From contig CAZQSZ010000005.1 of assembly GCA_964596345.1 (NCBI GenBank), forward strand, positions 124,001 to 188,000: a stretch of 64,000 bases of DNA. Direction: 5' to 3'. The notes under the pieces are model-generated. The model was not told the DNA's origin and did not search any database. It saw only the letters and a program-made list of their open reading frames with translations. This document shows positions 9,345 through 18,391 of the stretch, piece by piece. The stretch is from CADEDV01 sp964596345. Its GTDB lineage: Bacteria > Bacteroidota > Bacteroidia > Chitinophagales > Chitinophagaceae. The position numbers and the translations under genes were made by a program. How positions within the stretch are numbered: position 1 is the stretch's first letter; every line of letters starts with the position of its first letter.

Positions 9345-9436
9345 GTTAGTTATGCAACTATTTTGAAATCGAAGATAGGAGTTTTTCTTGCAGAAAAAGC
9401 AAAATGTAAGCAGCTTAAAATGAAGATAACGGGCCG

Positions 9437-9991
9437 TCAGAGCGGGGAGAGGCTACAGTCAACCGTTACCCGGATGGATTTGGAAATATTATCCCGGTAG
9501 AGTTTGGGAATGCTGATCTTGTAATCCGCCACCAGCACATTGAACACAGCGTTTAAAACAACCTTACCATCTTTAACGGTTACGGTTCCACTGGTCTCCA
9601 TGTCTTTTGTTTCACCGTGAATAGTGAGTTTGCCTTTTACTTTGGCCGTATAGGTTCCGTTGACGGTATAATTGATATCGGTATGGTTAATGATCTGTCC
9701 TTTGAATTCGGCTTTGGGGAATTTGCCGCTTTCAACATACTTATCATTAAAATGTTCCTGCATTAATGCTTTTTTAAATTCAAATCCTTTCATCAGCACG
9801 GCAAACTGTAAACTGCCAGTTCCTGTATCGAGTAAGGTTACCACATTCCTGTTGACAGCCTCAATATTCTCCAGGGAAGTGGAGGAGAAAAAGGATATCC
9901 TGCCGCTTTTGGTATAAAATTTACCCTGGGCCATTACGAAACAAGGCAGTAATAAAAAAAGAACAATAGTAATGAGGCTGTTTGTTTTCAT
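9437..9991 (-). CDS. YceI-like secreted protein
   Basis: Protein of 184 residues with a signal peptide (LITIVLFLLLPCFVMAQ). The body is a beta-rich domain like the YceI lipocalin-like fold: SGRISFFSSTSLENIEAVN, a central FKKALMQEHFNDKYVESGKFPKAEF corresponding to the family's HL-S-DFFD-ekyP region, then the alternating strands of TVNGTYTAKVKGKLTIHGETK. YceI proteins are periplasmic and bind isoprenoid-type lipids. It is last of three genes in one direction, 8 bases after the OB-fold protein gene. Confidence 0.82.
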   Translation of the reverse strand: MKTNSLITIVLFLLLPCFVMAQGKFYTKSGRISFFSSTSLENIEAVNRNVVTLLDTGTGSLQFAVLMKGFEFKKALMQEHFNDKYVESGKFPKAEFKGQIINHTDINYTVNGTYTAKVKGKLTIHGETKDMETSGTVTVKDGKVVLNAVFNVLVADYKISIPKLYRDNISKSIRVTVDCSLSPL

Positions 9992-9999
9992 ATTCTTCG

Positions 10000-10452
10000 T
10001 TAATCTTTTTTATTGATTACGACACAGCGGTTTAAAATAATATCAGAACCCAATCCCATTTCATCTTTATTATACCCGGTGCAGGCTCCCCGGATTGTTA
10101 CAGACGATTGATTGATCAATCCTGTTACCCTGTCCTTGTGTAGGCTGTCAATTGCACAACGGATAGCGGACATACTGTTATTATCTCCTATCACAATGGT
10201 GAAATATCCTTTGTCATCTTTCTCCACCGCTTTCACCTGGCCGGTAAGCTCCAGTATTTTACCATTGTATTTTTTTGCACTCAGGGAATCATTGCTTTCA
10301 TATTCTTTGATGAGATCAGTCGCCACCAGCACGAAATCTGCTTTAGCGGAAGCAAGATTTTTATTGGTCCGGGTATATTCTTTATAACCATACCAGGCAG
10401 CAGCTACTGCTGCTAATAAAAAGAGGAGCAAAATTATTTTCTTGCGGTTCAC
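10000..10452 (-). CDS. Membrane-anchored OB-fold (tRNA_anti-like) protein
   Basis: Protein of 150 residues: an N-terminal membrane anchor (IILLLFLLAAVAAAWYGY), then a small domain with ILELTGQVKAVEKDDKGYFTIVIG and VTIRGACTGYNKDEMGLGSDIILNRC pieces matching tRNA_anti-like OB-fold proteins, in which a Val-x-Gly-x-Cys-x-Gly motif recurs. The start is a GTG; no in-frame ATG exists before the upstream stop. It sits between the large AsmA-like gene (24-bp gap) and the YceI-like gene (8-bp gap), so an envelope operon is likely. Exact function unknown. Confidence 0.72.
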   Translation of the reverse strand: MNRKKIILLLFLLAAVAAAWYGYKEYTRTNKNLASAKADFVLVATDLIKEYESNDSLSAKKYNGKILELTGQVKAVEKDDKGYFTIVIGDNNSMSAIRCAIDSLHKDRVTGLINQSSVTIRGACTGYNKDEMGLGSDIILNRCVVINKKD

Positions 10453-10476
10453 TTGATGCAGGTTATTTCACCTGTC

Positions 10477-13400
10477 TCAATCGTAATCAACAGGCGGAAG
10501 GTTGCGCTGCCGCACTTCTTTTTTGTAGTTGCGGACCAGTTTTTTATTGCCTTTTACACCCGTGCTGGTGCTGGCCCCGCTGATCACCATTTTGATGAGA
10601 TAGTTCAGGGAAGACCGTTCCCGGTTGCGCAGGTAAAATATCTTCCCGGTCCTTTTTGTGTTCTTGTTTTTTATAAGGAAACTGTTAGCCGCAAAATTCA
10701 GCAGGCCGGTAAGGAATTTTCGTTTCTTTTTGTTCTTTGTTAAAATGATTTCTGCTTTCAGGTTATGGTAAAGCATCAGCATATCTCCATACGCATAGTA
10801 CTCGTTGCCATGCACCCGCATACTCATCGTATCAAGGTACCCGGATTTTAACCGGGCGGATACCAGGGGTACCAGCACCGGGTTCAGGATCCGCATATCT
10901 GCGGGCTTTAACCGGGCTGTCATCAGGAAACCGGCCAGTGAGTCTAAATAGGACTCTCTCAAACGAAGACGTACCCAAACTGAATCGAACAAATAGCCGT
11001 TGGCCTGTATGCGCAAACTATCTTTTTCAACCAGGTCATAATTCCGGAAAGGAAAGACCCGCAGGGTCATTCTTGTAACTGGAATTGTCCCCGCCTGGTC
11101 GGTTTTGGGATTGTGCTCGGTATAAACAGCATAAGCATTATTGAGCAGCACACTGTCAACCGAAATTTTGAAAGGAATACTTTTTATCCGGGCCGTCATC
11201 AGTGGTTTGATGACGCCGGTTTTAAAGGGGGGACGATTATCCCGGTAATCCGAAAAGCGGACGTCGTCAATTTTTACCGTTCCAATAGTTACGATGGTGT
11301 CACGGAGGTATTTATCAAGATCAAAAGGACCGATGCTGACAGCACCGGTCGTGGCCTGTACGAAATCCGTTTGGTAAGGATGTTTTTTTACAAAAGTTTC
11401 CCGGTCATCAGCAGGAGAGTAGTGGAAAGAATCCAATGTGAAATACCGGTTGTTGCGGTCATAGCCGGCATTATACCAATTGAAAATATTATCGTTGTTG
11501 GTATAGCTGCCCGTGATGCGATCCAGGCGGAACCGGGTATTCTGTTCTACCAGTTTTCTTACACTGGATAAGGCGCCGGATTGAAGAGCAAGATCTTTTA
11601 GTTGTACTGTTTCAATTACTAATGATCCGGCCTTTTTACCAAGGCTGTCAACCCGGAAGTTTTTTCCATTCAGTAAAGAGATGCCTGCCTGCCATTGAAT
11701 GCCTGAATCCGGCTGCTGCAGGTAGCTGATATCGTGAAGCCGGGCGGTTATTTCACCTTTTCCGGCATCAAAGAGTTTTCCTTTTTCATTTTCCAGGATA
11801 AAACTGTTGAGGAGAACAGAGAGCTGCCGGGTATTAATAAAGGATTTCCCGCTACTCACTTCATCAAGCGATAAATAGTTATTGGCAGTTCTCTTACCAA
11901 ACCAATCCAGTTTGACAAAGCCATCTTCTGTTTGTTGCCTCAAATGTATTTCCGGTTGTTCAATTCTCAACTGATCTATGATTCCCGCCGGGAGTGACAG
12001 CTCTTTTACTATGGATTGTTCAGTTTTTTTATTCAGCCGGATGCTGATATCGGGTTTGGTGATCTTCATTTCCCGGGCATTGATCTCCCCGGCAATGGCC
12101 GATTGTATGTCGGGTATAAATGAAAGTTGCGGAATGACAGCGTCGATGGTATCAGTGCTACCGTTCTTTTTGAAATTGATATTTTCAAGAACGGCTTTCC
12201 TGTGATCGGCGATATCAACTGTCTCAATACTTAATTGAGAATTCCTGTCAGAAGCTTTTATATTATTACCGGACAACTGCAGGCCGGCGATGATCGGTTT
12301 TTCACCCGGCTTTAGCAGGAACGCAATAGCTGATAAATGATTGACATGGCCAGATGCAGATTTGCCGCCACCTGCATACTGAACAGTTGTATTCTTGCCG
12401 TTTATATCTGTAAGACTAATAAACGAAGTTCCCTTGCCGGATCTTTTTTTCTGCATAGCAGCAAGATTGATATTGGCTTTATCCCAGTTGATACCTGCTA
12501 TAGTTACATCCCCTGTCAGCTCATTAATAAAAATCTCATCCATCCGGACAGCATCTGCTGTTGCATCAATACTCTTATCATTATTTTTTACTATGACTCG
12601 GCCTGCATTCAACTTACTGTTATTGCCTGTATAAATAATGCTGTCCATCTGCACTGACAGGTCGTTGATCCTGAAATTACCCCGGCTGAAATCAAGGTGG
12701 TTAACGGAACGCCGGATACCCGAAAGCTGGCTTGATCCTAATAGCGAACGGCTTTCTACAGATAGTGTCGCGTCTTTTAAATCCATGTCAATGCCACCAT
12801 TCAGGTGCATTTCTATATTGCCATTCCGGATGGAAAGGTCTTCCAGCATAAACACCTGGCTGATATCCGCAAGGGCTTCAAAAAGATTTCTTTTTTGTTG
12901 CAGCCCGGTATTTTTATTGGGTTCTTCCGTATAATGGATCACCGGGTCGTACAGTATTGCCTGCTGTGCTGTTAGCTTTTGTTCAAACAAAAGATCATCC
13001 CAGGAAAGACCCGTGAGCTGGAATTTCGGAACTTTAAAACTATTCACCGGGCTGCCTTTCACCCGCTGCTGAAAGGCAAAATTATTCAGGTAGATCTTGT
13101 CGTTATTGACAAGAATACTATCAAATTGTAAAGCATATAAACTATCTCTCAGGAAATTTTCATAGTTCCTGATTGCCATACCAAATTTTTCTACCCGGAA
13201 CGGCCTTGCCGCATCATTGTCAATCGTGAGGCCCTGTATCTCGAAATTATTTTTATTGGAGGTAAAGGAACTGGGTTTGCCATTCCTGATCGTATTTATA
13301 TCAAAGCTGGCATTATTGACGACTACAAAATTCAGTAACAGGTCACCGGTCAGCTGGCGGATGATCTCGTCCAGTTTCGGAGCTTTAACTCCCTTACTTT

Positions 13401-14331
13401 TTCTTTTGTCAAGGTCAACAACCAGTTTAAATGTGGGATTGATACAATATACCGAATCTGCTTTGATCACTTCGGACCGGTAGAGTGTGTCAAAATTGAT
13501 ATTCGTTAACTGTAACGCATCAAAATAAATACTGAATCCCGTGCTGTTATTATCTGTTTTCAGTGCTGCGATGGTGCAACTGTCAAACTCCACGATCTTC
13601 TTTTCGATATTGATACGGAATTTCCTGTAACTCAGCCGGTGCCTTCCATCCGGGAACATAATATCCTGGTCTCTTGATTTCAGCACAATATTATCACTAA
13701 AAAATATTTTTTCTTTGCCGGTCAGCTGGCCGGTATCAATTTTAAAATTATCAATGTGAAAATCTATTTTCCCGATTTGTACGGGTAACTGGTCAGTGTC
13801 CATTTTATTGACAAGGGTGAATGTCGCATTTTCGATCTCAAACTTTTTTACCTCCAGCACTTTCATCGCATCCTGGATGGATTTATAAATGCGTCCCATT
13901 TCCTGCGGGATAGACGATTTTTCTCCTCGTATACTGTCCCTGGAGGCCCTGAGCCGGGTGACAAGTATGTCCGGGCTGTTAAGGGATAATTTATCGATCA
14001 GCACTTTCTTTTCAAAGATCAGCGGGAAAACGCCTTTTACTTTCAGCTTGATATTTTTCACTGCAAAGCGGTACGTGGTGCCTGCTGTAACGGAATCGGT
14101 GGTATAAAACACGGCATCTTCCAGTTCCATTTTTTTGCTGAACCAGTTGAATTTAAAATTGCTGACCTCCAGTTTAATATTTCCATTTGATTTTGATTCT
14201 ACCAGGTCCTGGATGATCTCTTCAGCATGGTTGACGATCCAGAAATGAAAAGCAGTCAGCAGTATAAGTAAACTGCCAACGATGATGCCGGTGACCTTTA
14301 AAATTTTCCTGGTAAGCCGTTTTGCCGTCAA
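10477..14331 (-). CDS. Large AsmA/TamB-like inner-membrane anchored protein
   Basis: Protein of 1284 residues with one N-terminal membrane helix (about residues 10-30) and the rest predicted periplasmic. The body is repetitive beta-structure with recurring pieces such as VEKFEIENATF, LTLDDVSSGKSFINT and LSIRNGNIEMHL, typical of AsmA/DUF748-like proteins that form long lipid-conducting beta-grooves between membranes. The start appears to be TTG: no ATG lies between the upstream in-frame stop and the conserved membrane helix. First gene of an operon with the OB-fold and YceI-like proteins. The family assignment is by architecture, not by a diagnostic motif. Confidence 0.72.
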   Translation of the reverse strand: MTAKRLTRKILKVTGIIVGSLLILLTAFHFWIVNHAEEIIQDLVESKSNGNIKLEVSNFKFNWFSKKMELEDAVFYTTDSVTAGTTYRFAVKNIKLKVKGVFPLIFEKKVLIDKLSLNSPDILVTRLRASRDSIRGEKSSIPQEMGRIYKSIQDAMKVLEVKKFEIENATFTLVNKMDTDQLPVQIGKIDFHIDNFKIDTGQLTGKEKIFFSDNIVLKSRDQDIMFPDGRHRLSYRKFRINIEKKIVEFDSCTIAALKTDNNSTGFSIYFDALQLTNINFDTLYRSEVIKADSVYCINPTFKLVVDLDKRKSKGVKAPKLDEIIRQLTGDLLLNFVVVNNASFDINTIRNGKPSSFTSNKNNFEIQGLTIDNDAARPFRVEKFGMAIRNYENFLRDSLYALQFDSILVNNDKIYLNNFAFQQRVKGSPVNSFKVPKFQLTGLSWDDLLFEQKLTAQQAILYDPVIHYTEEPNKNTGLQQKRNLFEALADISQVFMLEDLSIRNGNIEMHLNGGIDMDLKDATLSVESRSLLGSSQLSGIRRSVNHLDFSRGNFRINDLSVQMDSIIYTGNNSKLNAGRVIVKNNDKSIDATADAVRMDEIFINELTGDVTIAGINWDKANINLAAMQKKRSGKGTSFISLTDINGKNTTVQYAGGGKSASGHVNHLSAIAFLLKPGEKPIIAGLQLSGNNIKASDRNSQLSIETVDIADHRKAVLENINFKKNGSTDTIDAVIPQLSFIPDIQSAIAGEINAREMKITKPDISIRLNKKTEQSIVKELSLPAGIIDQLRIEQPEIHLRQQTEDGFVKLDWFGKRTANNYLSLDEVSSGKSFINTRQLSVLLNSFILENEKGKLFDAGKGEITARLHDISYLQQPDSGIQWQAGISLLNGKNFRVDSLGKKAGSLVIETVQLKDLALQSGALSSVRKLVEQNTRFRLDRITGSYTNNDNIFNWYNAGYDRNNRYFTLDSFHYSPADDRETFVKKHPYQTDFVQATTGAVSIGPFDLDKYLRDTIVTIGTVKIDDVRFSDYRDNRPPFKTGVIKPLMTARIKSIPFKISVDSVLLNNAYAVYTEHNPKTDQAGTIPVTRMTLRVFPFRNYDLVEKDSLRIQANGYLFDSVWVRLRLRESYLDSLAGFLMTARLKPADMRILNPVLVPLVSARLKSGYLDTMSMRVHGNEYYAYGDMLMLYHNLKAEIILTKNKKKRKFLTGLLNFAANSFLIKNKNTKRTGKIFYLRNRERSSLNYLIKMVISGASTSTGVKGNKKLVRNYKKEVRQRNLPPVDYD

Positions 14332-14379
14332 GGTGCGGAAAGATTAAGGCATGAATTTACTGAAAACCAGCGGCTCCTA

Positions 14380-14416
14380 AAACGAAAACCCCGTTTCTGC
14401 TACGAGAAACGGGGTT
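14380..14416 (-). terminator. Terminator downstream of metG
   Basis: A perfect 12-bp stem, AACCCCGTTTCT (14387-14398) with AGAAACGGGGTT (14405-14416), loop GCTACG. On the minus strand it is followed by TTTTCGTTTT. It ends the metG transcript. Confidence 0.88.
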
Positions 14417-14436
14417 GTTCGATCCTTTTTTACCGG

Positions 14437-16575
14437 TTAACTAACATTTGAGCCGGTGTCTATTGTATTTTCGGGGTTGATAAAATGAAGTTTACCTGAT
14501 TTATCTTCTGCCATCAGGATCATACCATTGCTTTCAATGCCCCTCATTTTTCGGGGTGCCAGGTTGGTTACAACGGTTACCTGTTTGCCAACAATGTCTT
14601 CGGGCTTAAAGTGAAGTGCAATACCGCTGACAATTGTTCGGGTTTCAAAACCAAGATCAACAGACAATTTTAAAAGTTTATCCGCCTTCTCTACTTTCTC
14701 TGCAGTCACTATTGTCCCCACTTTCAGGTCTATTTTAGCAAAGTCTTCAAATTGGATAGTTGACTTGTTAATTGGTTGATCAGTTGACTGGGGTGCCGGC
14801 TCAGGCGTATTGCTTTTTACTGGTTCATTCATAATTAAATTACTTTTCAATTTTTCAACTTGTTCACTCACTTCAGCATCTTCAATTTTCCGGAACAATA
14901 ACTGCGGTTCTCTTAAGCTATACCCCACACTCAGCAGTTTTAACTTACCGGCATTTTCCCAATCCAGCATTTTGTCCACCACTTTCATCATTTGTATCAT
15001 TGTTTTGGCAGTATTCGGCAGGAAGGGATTGATGAAGATCGCCAGGTTCGCCGTTAATTGTAAGCAGAGATGAAGTGTATTATCAATACTCTTTTGAGCT
15101 GCTATCGACTGTGGACTATCGTCTATTACCTGTTTGGCCACGATCCAGGGTTCTTTCTTCTGCATATATTGATTGCCCTTGCGGGAGAGATCGATCACTT
15201 CAAACAAGGCTTCCCTGAACTTGTATTCTTCCAGCAGGCCTTCAATTTTAGTTTTAGCGTTTTTGATCTCTTCTATCAGCGTCCGGTCATTTTCATCCAG
15301 CAGATCTTCATGCAGCTTTGGTACTTTGCCGCCGCAAAGTTTATGCATCAGCACCCAGGTCCGGTTCACAAAATTGCCAAAAATGGAAACCAGTTCACTG
15401 TTCACTGCATCCTGGAAACCCTTCCACATAAATTCACTGTCCTTGGTTTCCGGTGCGATCTGGGTGAGATAATAGCGCAGCATATCCACGGCCTGTCCGC
15501 CGCCGTTGTCTTTCTTCACAAAATCATTGATATAATCCCGCATATCCAGCTTCCAGTTACGGCTGGTACTCATTTTATCGCCTTCCAGGTTCAGGAATTC
15601 ATTGGCAGGAACATTGGCCGGTAAAATATTACCATGCTGTTTCAGCATCACCGGGAAGATGATGCAATGGAAAACAATATTGTCCTTGCCCACAAAATGA
15701 ACAAGCTGGGTGTCCTTGTCATACCAATACGGTTCCCATGCCTTATTATTATCAAGGGCCCATTGCTTGGTGGCACTGATATAACCGATCGGCGCATCAA
15801 ACCATACATATAATACTTTTCCTTCTGCATCTTTCAAAGGAACTTTTATACCCCATTCAAGGTCCCTTGTCACAGCCCTTGATTGCAAACCGCCTTCGAT
15901 CCAGCTTTTGCACTGGCCTACTACGGTTGCTCTCCAGTCATCTTTATGTTGTTCTAAGATCCATTCTCTTAAAAATTGTTCGTGTTTACCCAATGGCAGG
16001 TACCAGTGCGATGTTTTTTTCTTGACCGGCGTTTTACCACTTAGCGTACTTACCGGGTTGATCAGTTCATCAGGACTTAAAGTTCTGCCGCAGGTCTCAC
16101 ACTGGTCGCCAAAAGCCCGGTCGCTGCCGCAATTCGGGCAGGTGCCTTTAATATAGCGGTCTGCCAGGAAAGTTTTAGCCTCTTCATCATAATACTGTTC
16201 CGTTTCTTTTACTTCCAGTTCGCCCCTGTCGTTGAGGTAGGTAAAGAATTCCCGGGCTGTTTCATGATGAAGGGGTTCGCTGGTGCGGTGATAAATGTCA
16301 AAGCTCATCGACAGGTCTTCAAAATCCTGTTTCATCGCTTCATGGTATTTATCAATGATGGCCTTTGGAGTGGTTCCTTCTTTGGTGGCCTGGATAGGAA
16401 TGGCGGTGCCGTGTTCATCACTGCCGCAGACAAATACCACATCTCTTTTTTGTGCCCGCAGGTAACGGGCATAGATATCGGCCGGGATATACGCACCGGC
16501 CAGGTGACCCACATGTTTCAATCCATTGGCATAGGGCAGGGCGGAAGTAATTAAATATCGTTTCGGTAAACTCAT
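14437..16575 (-). CDS. metG: Methionyl-tRNA synthetase
   Basis: Protein of 712 residues from the ATG at 16575 (MSLPKRYLITSALPYANG); the frame extends 16 codons upstream but those are unlikely to be coding. Class I synthetase features: the HIGH-like HVGH after ALPYANGLK, zinc knuckle CPNCGSDRAFGDQCETCG, DKMSTSR (KMSKS loop) and an anticodon-binding domain. The last about 110 residues form an EMAP-II-like tRNA-binding OB domain (FAKIDLKVGTI ... SNGMILMA). It charges tRNA-Met in the cytoplasm. Single gene with its own terminator. Confidence 0.96.
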   Translation of the reverse strand: MSLPKRYLITSALPYANGLKHVGHLAGAYIPADIYARYLRAQKRDVVFVCGSDEHGTAIPIQATKEGTTPKAIIDKYHEAMKQDFEDLSMSFDIYHRTSEPLHHETAREFFTYLNDRGELEVKETEQYYDEEAKTFLADRYIKGTCPNCGSDRAFGDQCETCGRTLSPDELINPVSTLSGKTPVKKKTSHWYLPLGKHEQFLREWILEQHKDDWRATVVGQCKSWIEGGLQSRAVTRDLEWGIKVPLKDAEGKVLYVWFDAPIGYISATKQWALDNNKAWEPYWYDKDTQLVHFVGKDNIVFHCIIFPVMLKQHGNILPANVPANEFLNLEGDKMSTSRNWKLDMRDYINDFVKKDNGGGQAVDMLRYYLTQIAPETKDSEFMWKGFQDAVNSELVSIFGNFVNRTWVLMHKLCGGKVPKLHEDLLDENDRTLIEEIKNAKTKIEGLLEEYKFREALFEVIDLSRKGNQYMQKKEPWIVAKQVIDDSPQSIAAQKSIDNTLHLCLQLTANLAIFINPFLPNTAKTMIQMMKVVDKMLDWENAGKLKLLSVGYSLREPQLLFRKIEDAEVSEQVEKLKSNLIMNEPVKSNTPEPAPQSTDQPINKSTIQFEDFAKIDLKVGTIVTAEKVEKADKLLKLSVDLGFETRTIVSGIALHFKPEDIVGKQVTVVTNLAPRKMRGIESNGMILMAEDKSGKLHFINPENTIDTGSNVS

Positions 16576-16638
16576 GAAATGATGCTGATTATTAGCCTGC
16601 AAAAATACCGGAATAGCAGCCATTACCCAAACACAGCA

Positions 16639-16664
16639 AAAACCCCCTGGCTGGCAGAGGGTTT
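16639..16664 (-). terminator. Terminator of the double-esterase gene
   Basis: Imperfect stem AAACCCCCT with AGAGGGTTT and an inner CTGG/CCAG-like pairing. On the minus strand it follows the stop at 16684 and is succeeded by a short T-run (GGTTTTTG). Confidence 0.55.
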
Positions 16665-16683
16665 GTTATGCAATTCAATGATT

Positions 16684-18309
16684 TTATTTTTTCTTTCGTT
16701 TATGCAACAACATCCAGCCCAGGTAATCCGGTTCAGCAAAAGCATTATCCCAACTGTTATGGTTTACGCCGGGATATTCCGAATATTTCACTTCTGCTTT
16801 GATGGCTTTGAGTTTGTTCACCATTTCTCTTGACAGGTTTACGTTCACCACCGCATCAGCTGCCCCATGAAATACCCAGAAAGCAGTTTTCTTGATCCGC
16901 TTATCATAGTTTTTTACATCACCCCCACCACAAATAGGGAGGGCGGCTGCATATAAACCAGGATAACGGTAAACGGATTCAAAAGTCCCCATACCGCCCA
17001 TGGACAGGCCGGTTATATACACCCGGGAAGCATCCACGGCTTCTTCTGTCATTATTTTTTTCACCAGTTCATTAGCGGCCAGCAAAGGCCAGTTTGCTTC
17101 TCCGCTGTAATCCAGCTCAAATTTTACCGGCTGCACGGTTCTGTCAATTTTTGAAGCCGCCCAGAAACTTTCTTCAGGGCATTGCGGAAAAATAATAATA
17201 GCCGGGAAATTTTTGCGGTTCTGTTCTGTCAGCATAAGTTTGGCGCCATGGGTCAGTTGTTTTTCATTATCCTTGCCTCTTTCACCGGCACCATGCAGGA
17301 ACAGCAGTAAAGGATATTTTTTTGTCTTGTCATAATTCTCCGGGTAAAGAATACGGTAAGGCAATGTTTTGCCTTCAGCAAATACAAATTCTTTTTTCTG
17401 GTAGAGTGCATAGGCCGGGTTGAATGCCGGTTTCTTCAACAGGCCCCGCATATTCAGCCAATCCCCGAAACGTTCGATCCATTGATCAGATGGCAGGTTC
17501 TGCATTTTCATACCAAAACCATGGCCACCTTTTGCATACATATGCAGTTCGGCATCTTTTTTAGAAGAGATCCATTTTGTATAAAGATCAACACTGTGCG
17601 GGGCAAGGCCCAACTGATCATCACTGGCGGCCACAATAAACATTGGGGCAGCATCTGCCGGCATAGTGCCCTGCATTTCTTTAGGGAAATAAGGATACAC
17701 AGGTGCTGTGAAATCTGGTTTGTTTTCTTTTGAATAACCAAAGCTGGCAGAAGCTGCTACCGTACCACCGGCAGAAAAGCCCATGATTCCGATGCGGTCT
17801 GCAGAAAGATTATACTCCGCCGCATGTTTTCTTACATACGCTATCGCTGCCCTGCCATCAGTTATAGACAAGGGAATCACTTTACCGGTCTCTTCCTGGA
17901 ATTCTTTGGTGCCCATTTTACTGGCTACTTCCGCTGCAGGGTCATTGGTTGCACAACGGACCAACCGGTATTTTAAAACAAAACAGGTGACTCCTTTTTT
18001 TACCAGCCATTTAGCTACATCAAAACCTTCACTGTTGATGGATAAGGCATAAAAAGCACCACCGGGACATATAATAACGGCAGTTCCATTGGCTTTACCT
18101 GCTTCGGGTTGAAAAACAGTTAATGTGGGTTTACTGACATTATACACCACTTTGGTCTGCCAGCTATTATTATCATTCTCTGCTTCATCCCAGGTCCAGC
18201 TTTCCGAACCGGGTGCCGGACCATCATATAAGGGGATTACTTTTTGTTGTGCCTGAATGACGGTTGTTCCAAACAATAAAATGCCGAGAAAGCAAAGAAG
18301 TTTTTTCAT
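16684..18309 (-). CDS. Secreted fusion of two alpha/beta-hydrolase (esterase) domains
   Basis: Protein of 541 residues with a signal peptide (MKKLLCFLGILLFGTTVIQAQ). The first half is an acetyl-esterase/BD-FAE-like hydrolase with oxyanion region CPGGAFYALS and nucleophile elbow GFSAGG. The second half is a feruloyl-esterase or PHB-depolymerase-like hydrolase with FLHGAGERG, nucleophile elbow GLSMGGMG and a late His (PGVNHNSWDNAF). Carbohydrate-ester removal from plant polysaccharide is the likely role; it sits just after a GH3 glycosidase gene. I chose the ATG at 18309 because it begins the signal peptide; the frame is open a few codons further. Confidence 0.85.
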   Translation of the reverse strand: MKKLLCFLGILLFGTTVIQAQQKVIPLYDGPAPGSESWTWDEAENDNNSWQTKVVYNVSKPTLTVFQPEAGKANGTAVIICPGGAFYALSINSEGFDVAKWLVKKGVTCFVLKYRLVRCATNDPAAEVASKMGTKEFQEETGKVIPLSITDGRAAIAYVRKHAAEYNLSADRIGIMGFSAGGTVAASASFGYSKENKPDFTAPVYPYFPKEMQGTMPADAAPMFIVAASDDQLGLAPHSVDLYTKWISSKKDAELHMYAKGGHGFGMKMQNLPSDQWIERFGDWLNMRGLLKKPAFNPAYALYQKKEFVFAEGKTLPYRILYPENYDKTKKYPLLLFLHGAGERGKDNEKQLTHGAKLMLTEQNRKNFPAIIIFPQCPEESFWAASKIDRTVQPVKFELDYSGEANWPLLAANELVKKIMTEEAVDASRVYITGLSMGGMGTFESVYRYPGLYAAALPICGGGDVKNYDKRIKKTAFWVFHGAADAVVNVNLSREMVNKLKAIKAEVKYSEYPGVNHNSWDNAFAEPDYLGWMLLHKRKKK

Positions 18310-18351
18310 GTGATTTTTTTTGATGAGGGAACTCAAAGGTAGGAAAAGAAA

Positions 18352-18375
18352 AACCCCTTGCGGGTAAGGGGGGTT
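18352..18375 (-). terminator. Terminator of the GH3 glycosidase gene
   Basis: Stem AACCCCTT (18352-18359) with AAGGGGGGTT (18366-18375) around GCGGGT. On the minus strand it lies 17 bases after the GH3 stop and is followed by TTTTCTTTTCC. It separates the glycosidase from the esterase fusion. Confidence 0.7.
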
Positions 18376-18391
18376 AACAATAGCACCGTGA

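Noticed and set aside
15070..15624. 184-codon plus-strand frame antisense to metG
   Set aside because: Lies wholly within the conserved metG gene; its translation shows no family.
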